From Rubrivirga marina (GTDB lineage Bacteria; Bacteroidota; Rhodothermia; Rhodothermales; Rubricoccaceae), in the NCBI RefSeq assembly GCF_002283365.1, contig NZ_MQWD01000001.1, positions 4,672,415-4,711,327 of the forward strand: a stretch of 38,913 nt of DNA. The letters run 5' to 3'. The position numbers and the translations under genes were made by a program. This document shows positions 1 to 6,919 of this stretch, in pieces; the stretch's first letter is position 1, and each line of letters begins with the position of its first letter. Under the pieces are notes generated by a model. It made no database searches. It had not been told where the DNA came from and saw only the letters and a program-made list of their open reading frames with translations.

Positions 1-542
1 GTGCCCCGGCCCCCTCACCCCGGCCACGGGCGGCCCTGTTCGGCTCGCCCGCTCTCAAGCGCTCTGCCGGCGGCGACGGGCACGCCGGCTCGGCCGCGCT
101 CCCCACCAACGCGCCGTCCGGCGACGGCCAGCCGGGCCCAGCGCCCGAGGCCCCGGCCGACCCGCTCGGCCCAGCCCTCGCCCGCGTCACAGACGCGTGG
201 CCCCGGTTCGTGACCGCCGTGCGCGAGCGCGTCGGTGTGCGCGTCGGCGCCATCGTGAAGGCCGCCGCGCCGGTCCGCGTGGCACGCGGGGCCGTCGAGA
301 TCGGGATGGCCGACGCGTTCGGCGTCACGGTCGCGACCGACAACGACGCGGCGCTCTGCAACGTGCTGGCGGACGTCCTGGGCGGCGAGGCCCCGCCGGT
401 CCGCTGGGTCGAGGCGCCCGCCGAGGCCGTCGAAACCGCCGCGCCCACCGACCCGTTCGAGGCGCTCAAGCAGATGCGCCAGGAGCACCCGGTCGTCCGC
501 GCCCTCTTCGAGCAGTTCGGCGCCGAGATCGTCTGGCAGTAG
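1..542 (+). CDS. dnaX: DNA polymerase III subunit gamma/tau, C-terminal fragment
   Basis: The gene is cut by the window edge; codons are in phase from base 3 and the TAG stop is at 540-542, leaving about 179 residues. The first ~60 residues are a Pro/Ala/Gly-rich linker and the last ~115 form a compact alpha/beta-looking domain starting around a DAWPRF segment and ending in FGAEIVW. This fits the linker and C-terminal part of tau, which in the holoenzyme joins polymerase cores to the clamp loader and helicase. The ATPase part lies outside the window. The call rests mainly on context: ybaB and recR follow on the same strand, the classic dnaX-ybaB-recR order. The tail of DnaX is poorly conserved, so sequence alone would not prove identity. 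Confidence 0.8.
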   Translation, partial: APAPSPRPRAALFGSPALKRSAGGDGHAGSAALPTNAPSGDGQPGPAPEAPADPLGPALARVTDAWPRFVTAVRERVGVRVGAIVKAAAPVRVARGAVEIGMADAFGVTVATDNDAALCNVLADVLGGEAPPVRWVEAPAEAVETAAPTDPFEALKQMRQEHPVVRALFEQFGAEIVWQ

Positions 543-543
543 C

Positions 544-600
544 GGGTTCGCAGGATGGGGTCGGAGTTGGCTCCGGCCCCATCCTGCGAACTCCGAACCC
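544..600. repeat. Long hairpin between dnaX and ybaB
   Basis: Bases 547-566 pair with 571-590 over 20 positions, with a single T-G wobble and a 4-base TTGG loop. An outer pair, GGGTTCG at 544-550 and CGAACCC at 594-600, extends the symmetry beyond a CTC bulge. No T-run follows, so this is not a standard intrinsic terminator. It begins 1 base after the dnaX stop and ends 44 bases before the ybaB start. An mRNA-processing or stability structure, or a REP-like repeat, are possible readings. Confidence 0.8.
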
Positions 601-644
601 TGACCGCAGGCCGGCGCAGCCAACTCACCACTCTGAACTCAACG

Positions 645-998
645 ATGGACGGACAACCCAACATGGCCGACCTGTTCGGCAAGATGGCCGACATGCAGCA
701 GCGGATGGCCGACATCCAGGCCAAGCTCGCGGAGGAGCGCGTGACGGCCGAGGCCGGCGGCGGCATGGTCGCCGTCACGGCCGACGGGACTGGCCGCGTC
801 GTCTCGATCAAGATCGAGCCCGACGCCGTCGACCCCGACGACCTCGAGCTGCTGGAGGACCTCGTCGTGGCCGGCGTGAACAAGGCCATCGAGGAGGCCG
901 AGGCCGTCAAGGCCCAGAAGCTCCAGGAGGCCACGAGCTCGATGCTCCCGCCCGGCCTCGACCTCGGCAATCTGGGCGGCGGCCTGCCCAAATTTTAG
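645..998 (+). CDS. ybaB: YbaB/EbfC family nucleoid-associated protein
   Basis: A small dimeric DNA-binding protein of 117 residues, the normal family size. Visible family features are the N-terminal helix with repeated [15 protein letters not shown]-type heptads, the central strand [20 protein letters not shown], the [18 protein letters not shown] helix and a disordered Pro/Gly tail ending in LPKF. ATG 645 is chosen; ATG 663 (MADLFGKM) is a good alternative giving 111 residues, while longer upstream readings enter the hairpin region. It lies between dnaX and recR as in many bacteria, where the three genes are usually co-transcribed and tied to DNA replication and repair. The exact biochemical role of the family is still vague. 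Confidence 0.95.
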   Translation: MDGQPNMADLFGKMADMQQRMADIQAKLAEERVTAEAGGGMVAVTADGTGRVVSIKIEPDAVDPDDLELLEDLVVAGVNKAIEEAEAVKAQKLQEATSSMLPPGLDLGNLGGGLPKF

Positions 999-1107
999 GA
1001 CCGGCGAGTTCTGCGGCTCGGACGGCCACCGTGGGGTCCGTATGACCCACCGCTGTCGCCCCCCCCGTGGCATCCTGACCCGCTCGCCCGCGCCTCCATT
1101 CCCGACC

Positions 1108-1791
1108 ATGCACCTGACCTCCGAGACCGTCGAAGCCCTCGTCGAGCAGCTCTCGAAGCTGCCCACGATCGGGCGGAAGACGGCGCAGCGGCTGGCGGCC
1201 TTCATCCTCAAGATGCCGCGTGAGGAGGTCGTCGAGATCGCCCGGGCGATGGTCGCCGCGAAGGACCGCGTCAAGACGTGCTCGGTGTGCTTCAACGTGA
1301 CCGACGTCGACCCGTGCCCCGTGTGCCAGTCGCCGAAGCGCGACCGGTCGATCATCTGCGTGGTCGAGGAGCCGAGCGACGTCCTCGCACTGGAGCGGAC
1401 GGGCGACTACCGCGGGCTCTACCACGTCCTCGGCGGTGTGATCTCGCCGCTCGACGGGATCGGGCCGGATGACCTCCACGTGTCGGAACTCGTCGGTCGC
1501 GTGGCCTCGTCGACGGGGGCCGCCACCCCGGTCGTCGCGGAGGCAGCCGAGGGCTACGACGGGGCCGAGGCGCCTCCGAAGGAGGCCGAGCGCGTGCCGG
1601 TCAGCGAGGTCATCCTCGCCATGAACCCGAACGTCGAGGGCGACACGACGGCGTACTACGTGAGCCAGATGCTCCAGCCGTTCGGCGTGACGGTCTCGCG
1701 GATCGCGAGGGGCCTCCCCATCGGCGGCGACCTCGAGTTCGCCGACGAGGCCACGCTGAGCCGCGCGCTCGAAGGGCGGTCGGGCGTCTAG
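1108..1791 (+). CDS. recR: Recombination mediator protein RecR
   Basis: RecR works with RecO and RecF to load RecA on gapped DNA. The 227-residue protein shows the N-terminal helix-hairpin-helix ([20 protein letters not shown], about 15-34), a C4 zinc finger (C58, C61, C70, C73), a TOPRIM domain with VVEEPSDV at about 85-92 and [13 protein letters not shown] at 108-120, and the C-terminal [14 protein letters not shown] signature. The family is usually about 200 residues; the excess is an Ala/Glu-rich insertion at about 133-162 inside TOPRIM, before [18 protein letters not shown] 1108 is chosen over an upstream ATG at 1042 because the extra 22 residues are Arg/Pro-rich and unlike the family. 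recO is also in this window (22536). Confidence 0.97.
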   Translation: MHLTSETVEALVEQLSKLPTIGRKTAQRLAAFILKMPREEVVEIARAMVAAKDRVKTCSVCFNVTDVDPCPVCQSPKRDRSIICVVEEPSDVLALERTGDYRGLYHVLGGVISPLDGIGPDDLHVSELVGRVASSTGAATPVVAEAAEGYDGAEAPPKEAERVPVSEVILAMNPNVEGDTTAYYVSQMLQPFGVTVSRIARGLPIGGDLEFADEATLSRALEGRSGV

Positions 1792-1800
1792 CCCGGCCCG

Positions 1801-1814
1801 CCTCGGGCCCGAGG
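1801..1814. repeat. Perfect 14-bp intergenic palindrome
   Basis: CCTCGGGCCCGAGG lies 9 bases after the recR stop, preceded by CCCGC. It is a short version of the CCGCCTCGG/CCGAGGCGG palindrome seen in several other gaps of the window. It may act as a weak terminator for the dnaX-ybaB-recR operon, but no T-run follows. Confidence 0.6.
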
Positions 1815-1855
1815 TGGACCGCGCTGCGGTTCCCCGCCGGTCCTAGCTTCTGGGC

Positions 1856-2431
1856 ATGTCTGAGATCCGTCGCGTCTGCGTCTACTGCGGCTCCCGCCCG
1901 GGGCTCCGCCCGGCCTACGCCGAGGCCGCGCGCCAGCTGGCCGTCTCGCTCGCCGAGGCCGGCGTCGGCATCGTGACCGGCGGCGGGCACGTCGGGCTGA
2001 TGGGCGTCGTGGCCGACGCCGCGCTCGAGGCCGGCGGCGACGTCTACGGCGTCATCCCGCAGGCCCTCGTCGACCGCGAGGTCGGCCACACCGGGCTGAC
2101 GGACCTCTACGTGGTCCAGTCGATGCACGAGCGGAAGGCGCTCATGGCCGAGCTCGCCGACGCCTTCGTGGCGCTCCCGGGCGGGCTCGGGACGCTCGAG
2201 GAGATTGCCGAGGCGCTCACGTGGGTCCAACTCGGCATCCACGCCAAGCCGTGCGCGCTCCTGGACGTCGAGGGCTACTACGCGCCGCTCGCCCGGTTTT
2301 TGGATCACACCGTCGAGGAGGGGTTCGTGCTCGAAGACCGCCGGGCCGCGATCCTCGTCGAGCCGACGCCGGAGGCGCTCCTGGCCCGCCTCCTCGGGAC
2401 GCCCCCGGTGATGCCGCCCCTCGGAGGCTGA
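1856..2431 (+). CDS. LOG-family nucleotide phosphoribohydrolase (TIGR00730 type)
   Basis: A 191-residue Rossmann-like protein of the LOG (lysine-decarboxylase-like) family, which hydrolyses nucleoside 5'-monophosphates, including cytokinin forms, to base and ribose phosphate. Visible are the N-terminal [10 protein letters not shown], the nucleotide loop [10 protein letters not shown] (41-50), GVIPQAL (65-71), MHERK (90-94) and the diagnostic PGGLGTLEE (108-116). The true substrate cannot be read from sequence, and old annotations as lysine decarboxylase are known to be wrong for this family. The TGA stop overlaps the ATG of the next gene by one base (TGATG), so the permease is probably translationally coupled, an unexpected pairing. 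The sequence TAGCTTCT sits 4-11 bases before the ATG. Confidence 0.9.
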   Translation: MSEIRRVCVYCGSRPGLRPAYAEAARQLAVSLAEAGVGIVTGGGHVGLMGVVADAALEAGGDVYGVIPQALVDREVGHTGLTDLYVVQSMHERKALMAELADAFVALPGGLGTLEEIAEALTWVQLGIHAKPCALLDVEGYYAPLARFLDHTVEEGFVLEDRRAAILVEPTPEALLARLLGTPPVMPPLGG

Positions 2432-4080
2432 TGCTGAGCCGCCGCGCCGCCTGGGCGCTCGCCGTCCCCGTCGTCCTCGTCCTCCTTGGCTACGTCGTGT
2501 GGCCGAACGTCGAGACCGCCCGCCTCGGGCTCGACGCAGGCCTCCTCGCCGATCTGTTCGGGCAGGGCCGCGCGGCCGGCACGCGCGCGCTCGTCAACTC
2601 CGTCGGCGTGTCGTTGGGGACGGTGTTCGGCGGCGGAGTCGTGGGGACCGCGCTCGCGTGGGCGCTGTGGCGCTACGACCTGCCGCTCCGCAAGACGCTC
2701 GGAGCCGTCGCCGCGCTGCCCCTCGCCCTCCCGCCGCTCGTCGGCGTCCTCGCGTTCCTGTTCCTGTACGGTGAGTCGGGGATGCTGCCGCGCGCGCTCC
2801 AGGCTGCCTTCGGGCTCGACGCCGTGCCGTTCTCGTTCGGCGGCGTCGGCGCGGTGCTGGCGGTCCACGTCTACGTGTTCTACGTCTACTTCTACCTGTT
2901 CGTCGGCGCCGCCCTCCGCGACCTCGACGCGTCGCTCCTCGACGCCAGCGCCGACCTCGGGGCCGGGCCGTGGACGACGTTCCGGCGCGTCGTGCTGCCG
3001 CTCCTCCGGCCGGCGCTCCTCGGCGCGTCGCTGCTCGTGTTCATGCTGTCGATGGCGTCGTTCACGGCGCCGCTCCTCTTCGCCGAGGGCGAGCCGTTCC
3101 TGACGACGCAGATCTACCAGTTCAAGACGAACGGCGCGCTCGATCGGGCCGCGGCGGTCTCGGTCGTCCTCACGGGGCTCTGCCTCCTGTTCCTCGTCGG
3201 CGTCGAGTTCCGGGGCGCGGCGACGCGGTCGACTAGCAGCAAGGGCGTCGGGCGCGGGCCGGGGCCGCTTCGGGGGCCGGCCCGCGTCGTGGCCGGCGTG
3301 CTGGCCGTGGTGATGCTCGTCGTCGTGCTCCTGCCCGTCGCCACGGTGGTCCTGCTGTCGTTCGTGGAGGAGGGCTCGTGGACCACGCAGGTGCTCCCGG
3401 ACACGTTCACGGTCGCCAACTACACGGCGCTCTTCGCCCAGCCCGACGTCCTCGCCCCCATTACCAGTTCGTTGTGGATGGCCGCGCTCGCGACGGCCGC
3501 GAACGTCGTGTTCGGCGTGGCGACGGCGCTCGTCGTGGTAAAGGGCCGCGTCCCGGGCCGCGGGCTGATCCGGGCGCTCGCGCTCCTGCCGTTCGCCGTG
3601 CCGGGGACGGTCCTCGCGCTCGGCCTCCTCTTCCTGTTCGACGAACCGACGGCGCTCTCCGGCGGCGCGGTCCTCATCGGGACCGTGTGGCTGCTCCCCC
3701 TCGCGTACTTCGTCCGCCACATTCCCCTCGTGGTCCGCTCCACGCAGGCGTCGCTGGAGGGCTTCGACGACCGGCTCGCGGAGGCCTCGGCCGACCTGGG
3801 GGCCGGCGGGTGGACGACGTTCCGGCGCGTCGTGATGCCCGTCATCGGGCCGGGCGTGGTGGCCGGCGGGCTCCTCACGTTCGTGACGGCGCTGGGCGAG
3901 TTCGTCGCCTCGATCATGCTCTACGTCTACGCCAACCGGCCGATCTCGGTCGAGGTGTTCGCACAGCTCCGGATCTTCGCGTTCGGGCAGGCCGCGGCGT
4001 ACAGCGTGCTCCTGATGGCGCTCGTGGCGCTCGCCGTCGTCGCCAGCCGGCGGCTCGGCGGGCGGGCAGAGCTCGGCTGA
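2431..4080 (+). CDS. Fused two-domain ABC transporter permease, iron/thiamine type
   Basis: This inner-membrane permease of 549 residues has two BPD_transp_1 halves, as in FbpB/ThiP-type importers of ferric iron, thiamine or sulfate. About 12 hydrophobic segments are visible. Each half carries the EAA loop that docks the ATPase: ASADLGAGPWTTFRRVVLP at about 172-190 and ASADLGAGGWTTFRRVVMP at about 452-470. The start at 2431 is chosen because it overlaps the upstream stop and is followed at once by a signal-anchor-like helix; longer readings run through the LOG gene in another frame. No periplasmic binding protein or ATPase gene is adjacent, so the partners must be elsewhere or the permease is an orphan. 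The substrate is therefore undetermined; ferric iron is the usual guess for fused permeases. Confidence 0.9.
   Translation: MLSRRAAWALAVPVVLVLLGYVVWPNVETARLGLDAGLLADLFGQGRAAGTRALVNSVGVSLGTVFGGGVVGTALAWALWRYDLPLRKTLGAVAALPLALPPLVGVLAFLFLYGESGMLPRALQAAFGLDAVPFSFGGVGAVLAVHVYVFYVYFYLFVGAALRDLDASLLDASADLGAGPWTTFRRVVLPLLRPALLGASLLVFMLSMASFTAPLLFAEGEPFLTTQIYQFKTNGALDRAAAVSVVLTGLCLLFLVGVEFRGAATRSTSSKGVGRGPGPLRGPARVVAGVLAVVMLVVVLLPVATVVLLSFVEEGSWTTQVLPDTFTVANYTALFAQPDVLAPITSSLWMAALATAANVVFGVATALVVVKGRVPGRGLIRALALLPFAVPGTVLALGLLFLFDEPTALSGGAVLIGTVWLLPLAYFVRHIPLVVRSTQASLEGFDDRLAEASADLGAGGWTTFRRVVMPVIGPGVVAGGLLTFVTALGEFVASIMLYVYANRPISVEVFAQLRIFAFGQAAAYSVLLMALVALAVVASRRLGGRAELG
2970..2994 (+). repeat. 25-bp exact repeat, first copy (EAA loop)
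   Basis: This is identical to 3810-3834, exactly 840 bases (280 codons) downstream. Both copies encode the same W-T-T-F-R-R-V-V segment of the two EAA loops. Identity at every third codon position shows the two permease halves arose by duplication or are homogenised by gene conversion. Confidence 0.85.
3810..3834 (+). repeat. 25-bp exact repeat, second copy (EAA loop)
   Basis: Second copy of the repeat at 2970-2994, in the second EAA loop of the same permease gene. The surrounding sequence of the two halves is much less similar than these 25 bases. Confidence 0.85.
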
Positions 4081-4086
4081 CCCGGT

Positions 4087-4107
4087 CCGCCTCGGCGCCC
4101 GAGGCGG
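4087..4107. terminator. Putative terminator hairpin after the ABC permease
   Basis: CCGCCTCGG (4087-4095) pairs with CCGAGGCGG (4099-4107) across a CGC loop, 6 bases after the permease stop. A T-run is missing, so termination is inferred from stem strength and position. It belongs to the recurring intergenic palindrome family of this window. Confidence 0.6.
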
Positions 4108-4162
4108 GCGGGCTGGGTCACCTCCGAGCCGGGCTGGCGAGGGAGTCATTTGATGAGAGCGG

Positions 4163-4194
4163 TTCCACCTCGCGGAGCGAAGCCCCTACCTTTC
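4163..4194 (+). promoter_or_regulatory. Possible promoter of the saccharopine dehydrogenase-like gene
   Basis: TTCCAC at 4163-4168 and TACCTTTC at 4187-4194 are separated by 18 bases, and the ATG follows at 4220. The TAnnTTT form resembles the Bacteroidota -7 element. The -33 part is weak (TTC, not TTG). Confidence 0.3.
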
Positions 4195-4219
4195 AGACTC
4201 CCCTCTCTGGCGCCCGTCC

Positions 4220-5353
4220 ATGAAAGTCACCGTCCTCGGAGCCGGCACCATCGGCACGGCCGTCGCTGTCGACCTCGCCACGAGCGGCGACGCGACGCGC
4301 GTGCAGGTCTGCGAGGCCCAGCCCGCCACGCTCCGGGCGTTCCGCGCGGCCCACGCGCACCCGAACCTCCGGACGTTCGAGGCCGACGCACGCGACGCCC
4401 AGGCCCTCGAGCCGATCGCCAACGGGAGCGCCGTCGTCGTGTCGTGCGTGGGGCCCGAGCACTCGGACCGGCTGGCCCGGCTGGCGCTCGGCCTCGGGGC
4501 CCACTTCGTCGACCTCGGGGCCTCGCTCCGCGACGCGGGCCTGCCGGAGCTCGCCGAGCGGCGCCAGCGGTGGATCGTGACGGGCTGCGGGCTGGCGCCG
4601 GGCCTCGTCGGCGTCCTCGCCATGAAGGCCGTCGACGCGCTCGACGCCGCGCGCGCCGTCCGGATCCGGTTCGGCGACGTCCCGCTCACGGCGCCGGAGC
4701 CGTTCCGCCACCGGCTCGCCCACTCGGCCGAGCGGCTCATCGACGACTACACCGAGCCCGCGCCGGTCCTCGTCGACGGCCGCATGGAGACGCGCGAGCC
4801 GCTGACGGGCATCGAGCCCGTCGAGGTCGACGGGTTCGGGACGATGGAGGCGTTCTACGCGGGTGCCGGCCTGGGCAGCCTCGCCGAGGCGCTCGAAGGG
4901 CGCATCGGGAGCCTCGACGTCAAGACGATCCGCTACCCCGGCCACGCCGAACGGATGCGGTTCGTCCTCGACCTCGGCCTCGCCGAGCGGACCTCGCTCG
5001 ACGTCCGGACGCACCTGACCTACCGCGACGTCCTCGTCCGCCGCCTCCGCAAGCGGCTCGGCGGCGACTACGACGACGCCGTCCTCCTCCGCATCGAGGT
5101 GGACGGGACGCGCGACGGGGAGGAGGGCACGCTCGTCTACGAGATGGTCGACCGCTGCGACACGGCCGGCGGGCTCTCGGCGATGCAGCGGTGCACCGGC
5201 TTCCCGGCCTCGACGGCCGCCGTCCTCCTCGGGGAGCGCGCGCTCCCGGGCGGCGGCATCGGCCCGGCCGACCGGGTCCTCCCGGTCGAGCCGTTCCTCG
5301 AGCGCCTGGCGGCCCGCGGCATCGCCGCCCAGGAGAGTTGGGCGCCGGCCTAG
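4220..5353 (+). CDS. Saccharopine dehydrogenase family oxidoreductase
   Basis: A 377-residue cytosolic NAD(P)-dependent protein. The N-terminal Rossmann fold starts at residue 1 with VTVLGAGTIGTAVAVDL (GxGxxG), followed by VVSCVGP and the family-typical LGAHFVDLG. GCGLAPGLVGVLAMKA (about 127-142) matches the GxxPG region that precedes the C-terminal substrate domain of saccharopine reductase and lysine-1-dehydrogenase-like proteins. ETREPLTGIEPVEVDGFG and an F-Y-A-G-A-G-L motif lie in the substrate domain. Candidate reactions are saccharopine or lysine epsilon-oxidation, but the substrate cannot be fixed from sequence. It is a single-gene unit with a possible promoter upstream and converges on an SDR gene. 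Confidence 0.8.
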   Translation: MKVTVLGAGTIGTAVAVDLATSGDATRVQVCEAQPATLRAFRAAHAHPNLRTFEADARDAQALEPIANGSAVVVSCVGPEHSDRLARLALGLGAHFVDLGASLRDAGLPELAERRQRWIVTGCGLAPGLVGVLAMKAVDALDAARAVRIRFGDVPLTAPEPFRHRLAHSAERLIDDYTEPAPVLVDGRMETREPLTGIEPVEVDGFGTMEAFYAGAGLGSLAEALEGRIGSLDVKTIRYPGHAERMRFVLDLGLAERTSLDVRTHLTYRDVLVRRLRKRLGGDYDDAVLLRIEVDGTRDGEEGTLVYEMVDRCDTAGGLSAMQRCTGFPASTAAVLLGERALPGGGIGPADRVLPVEPFLERLAARGIAAQESWAPA

Positions 5354-5400
5354 CGCCAGCCGTCCCCGCCGCGACGCCGAGGCGGGCGGAGCCCGACCGC

Positions 5401-5416
5401 CCGCGGCCGGCCGCGG
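5401..5416. repeat. Perfect 16-bp palindrome between convergent genes
   Basis: CCGCGGCCGGCCGCGG is a perfect palindrome 3 bases beyond the SDR stop, in the gap between convergent genes (5354-5419). The same gap carries GCCGAGGCGGGCGG and CCGACCGCCCG stretches that can pair. Together they may act as a bidirectional terminator. Confidence 0.55.
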
Positions 5417-5419
5417 CCT

Positions 5420-6103
5420 CTACCGCATCGAGCCGTAGGCGCGGAGGACGGACCCGCTGTGGACGGCGCCGGCCGACCCGCAGAGCGTGACGCACAGCCG
5501 GGCGACCTCGTCGACTTCGACGCCGCGCGTGCCCTCGGGCTCGTCGCCGAACAGGATCATCGACGGGGCCACGGCGGCGGCCGTGACGTCCTCGGCCCGG
5601 TACTCGGCCGCGATGGCCTCGACGAGGCGGACCACGCCGGCCTTCGCGGCCGAGTACGCGGCCTGCTCGGCCACCCCCTTGTCAGCGCCCTGGCCCGAGG
5701 CGAGCGCGACGAGCCGCCCAGCCTGCCCGGCCCCCAACATCCGTCGGACCGCGGCGCGGAACACCACGAACGTGCTCGTCAGGTTGACGTCGAGGGCCGT
5801 ATGCCAGTCGGCGAGGGTGGTCTCGGCGAACGGCTTGCCGGCCCACATCCCGACCGTGTGGACGAGGCCGTCGGGCTCACCGAGACCGTCAGCGACGCGG
5901 GCGAACGCGTCGGCGACGGCGTCCTCGTCGGTCACGTCGGCCTCGAGCGAGAGCGCGCCGACGTCATGGGCGTCGCGGTCGAACCCCGCCACCCGCGCGC
6001 CGGCCGCGGTGAGTTGGCCGGCCACGACGCGGCCGAGCCGCCCCGCGGCGCCGGTGACGACGATGACGCGTCCGGAGAGGTCAGGGACATGGGAATCGGG
6101 CAT
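5420..6103 (-). CDS. Short-chain dehydrogenase/reductase (SDR)
   Basis: A 227-residue classical SDR, slightly short for the family (about 250). Near the N-terminus VIVVTGAAGRLGRVVA gives the TGxxGxxG cofactor loop (about 17-24), then FDRD, then LEADVTD. The usual NNAG is replaced by HTVGMW. The catalytic tyrosine and lysine are in YSAAK (about 168-172), with LASGQG supplying the serine region before it, and VAPSMI matches the usual PG-like loop. The Asp in FDRD after the second strand suggests a preference for NAD over NADP. Its substrate is unknown. It is 72 bases downstream of a lipoprotein gene on the same strand, so the two may share a transcript. Confidence 0.87.
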   Translation of the reverse strand: MPDSHVPDLSGRVIVVTGAAGRLGRVVAGQLTAAGARVAGFDRDAHDVGALSLEADVTDEDAVADAFARVADGLGEPDGLVHTVGMWAGKPFAETTLADWHTALDVNLTSTFVVFRAAVRRMLGAGQAGRLVALASGQGADKGVAEQAAYSAAKAGVVRLVEAIAAEYRAEDVTAAAVAPSMILFGDEPEGTRGVEVDEVARLCVTLCGSAGAVHSGSVLRAYGSMR

Positions 6104-6175
6104 GAATCGTCAGGGGAGGTGAGCCAGGGAAGAGGGTCCCACGGGACCGGTGCCGCGAGCGAACCCCGCACGGTG

Positions 6176-6655
6176 CTATTCCGACGACGTGTGGTCGTGA
6201 ACGACGCGCCAGCCGTCGGGCGTCGAGGCCAGGAGGAGCGTGAAGAGGCCGACGGGTCCCTCGCCCGGCGCGTCGCCGGCACGCTGGAGCCGCCACCGGC
6301 CCCACGCCAGCGCGCGGCGCGCCGAGAGCGGGTGGACCGTGAGGTCCGAGAACGTGAGCTGGCCCATGGCCTCGGCGTCGGGGTAGCCCCGGACGTAGCC
6401 GTACAGGGCCTCCTCCCAGCCGTTTCGGACGGTCCCGCCCGAGAGGAACGTGAGCGTGTCGGTCCGCGCGTAGCCGTCCATGAAGCCGCGAACGGAGCCG
6501 TCGTTCCAGGCCTCGACCTGGGCGTCGAGCGTGGCGAGGACGCCGGCCTCGACGGCCTCGGCGTCGAAGCCGGCCTCGGGCACGGGCGGGGCCGTCGCCG
6601 CGCACCCCGCGAGGGCGACGGTGAGAACGGCGAGTCCGGCCAGACGGAGGGGCAT
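6176..6655 (-). CDS. DUF4440/SnoaL-like lipoprotein
   Basis: This predicted lipoprotein has 159 residues. A 17-residue hydrophobic leader ends in a lipobox (A-L-A-G-C18). The mature part looks like an NTF2/SnoaL-like fold of the DUF4440 type: a helix with LDAQVEAWNDGSVRGFMDGY, then FLSGGTVRNGWEEAL, LTFSDLTVHPLSARRALAWG, and a closing strand pair ending GWRVVHDHTSS. Proteins of this family bind small ligands or act as unassigned enzymes, so no reaction can be claimed. The start at 6655 puts the signal peptide at the N-terminus; the much longer open frame upstream is a shadow of sprA codon bias. It lies just before the SDR on the same strand and divergently from sprA. Confidence 0.85.
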   Translation of the reverse strand: MPLRLAGLAVLTVALAGCAATAPPVPEAGFDAEAVEAGVLATLDAQVEAWNDGSVRGFMDGYARTDTLTFLSGGTVRNGWEEALYGYVRGYPDAEAMGQLTFSDLTVHPLSARRALAWGRWRLQRAGDAPGEGPVGLFTLLLASTPDGWRVVHDHTSSE

Positions 6656-6726
6656 GGGGAGCGTGGCGGGGCCCGACAGACTACGCACGGGAGGGCGCTC
6701 GTTGGCCCGGGCACACAGAAGCTCCC

Positions 6727-6757
6727 TTGTTCGCCTCCGAGGCCACGGGTAGCTTCG
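6727..6757 (+). promoter_or_regulatory. Possible sprA promoter
   Basis: TTGTTC (6727-6732) and TAGCTTCG (6750-6757) are separated by 17 bases, the same spacing as at 18717-18745 and 23402-23432. It would give a 5' leader of about 155 bases before the sprA start at 6920. The rest of the 6656-6919 gap shows no gene. Confidence 0.4.
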
Positions 6758-6919
6758 CGGTCCCTGGAGGGGCCCCGCCCGCACGTCGCGGGCGCCGCCG
6801 CATTCCGTCCACCGCCCGCGCCCTATCGACGCGTTCGCTACGCTCCGACCGTTTCCCCTGACGCCCCGGAGGCCACCTCGTGGCCCCGCCGCGTCGCCTC
6901 GTAGCCGACCGCCATCGTC

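Noticed and set aside
2221-2430. Longer start for the ABC permease
   Set aside because: It runs through the LOG gene in another frame and adds Arg/Pro-rich sequence; ATG 2431 is coupled to the LOG stop.
2305-4149. Minus-strand frame opposite the ABC permease
   Set aside because: Glu/Arg/His-rich shadow; the plus strand encodes a clear permease with EAA loops.
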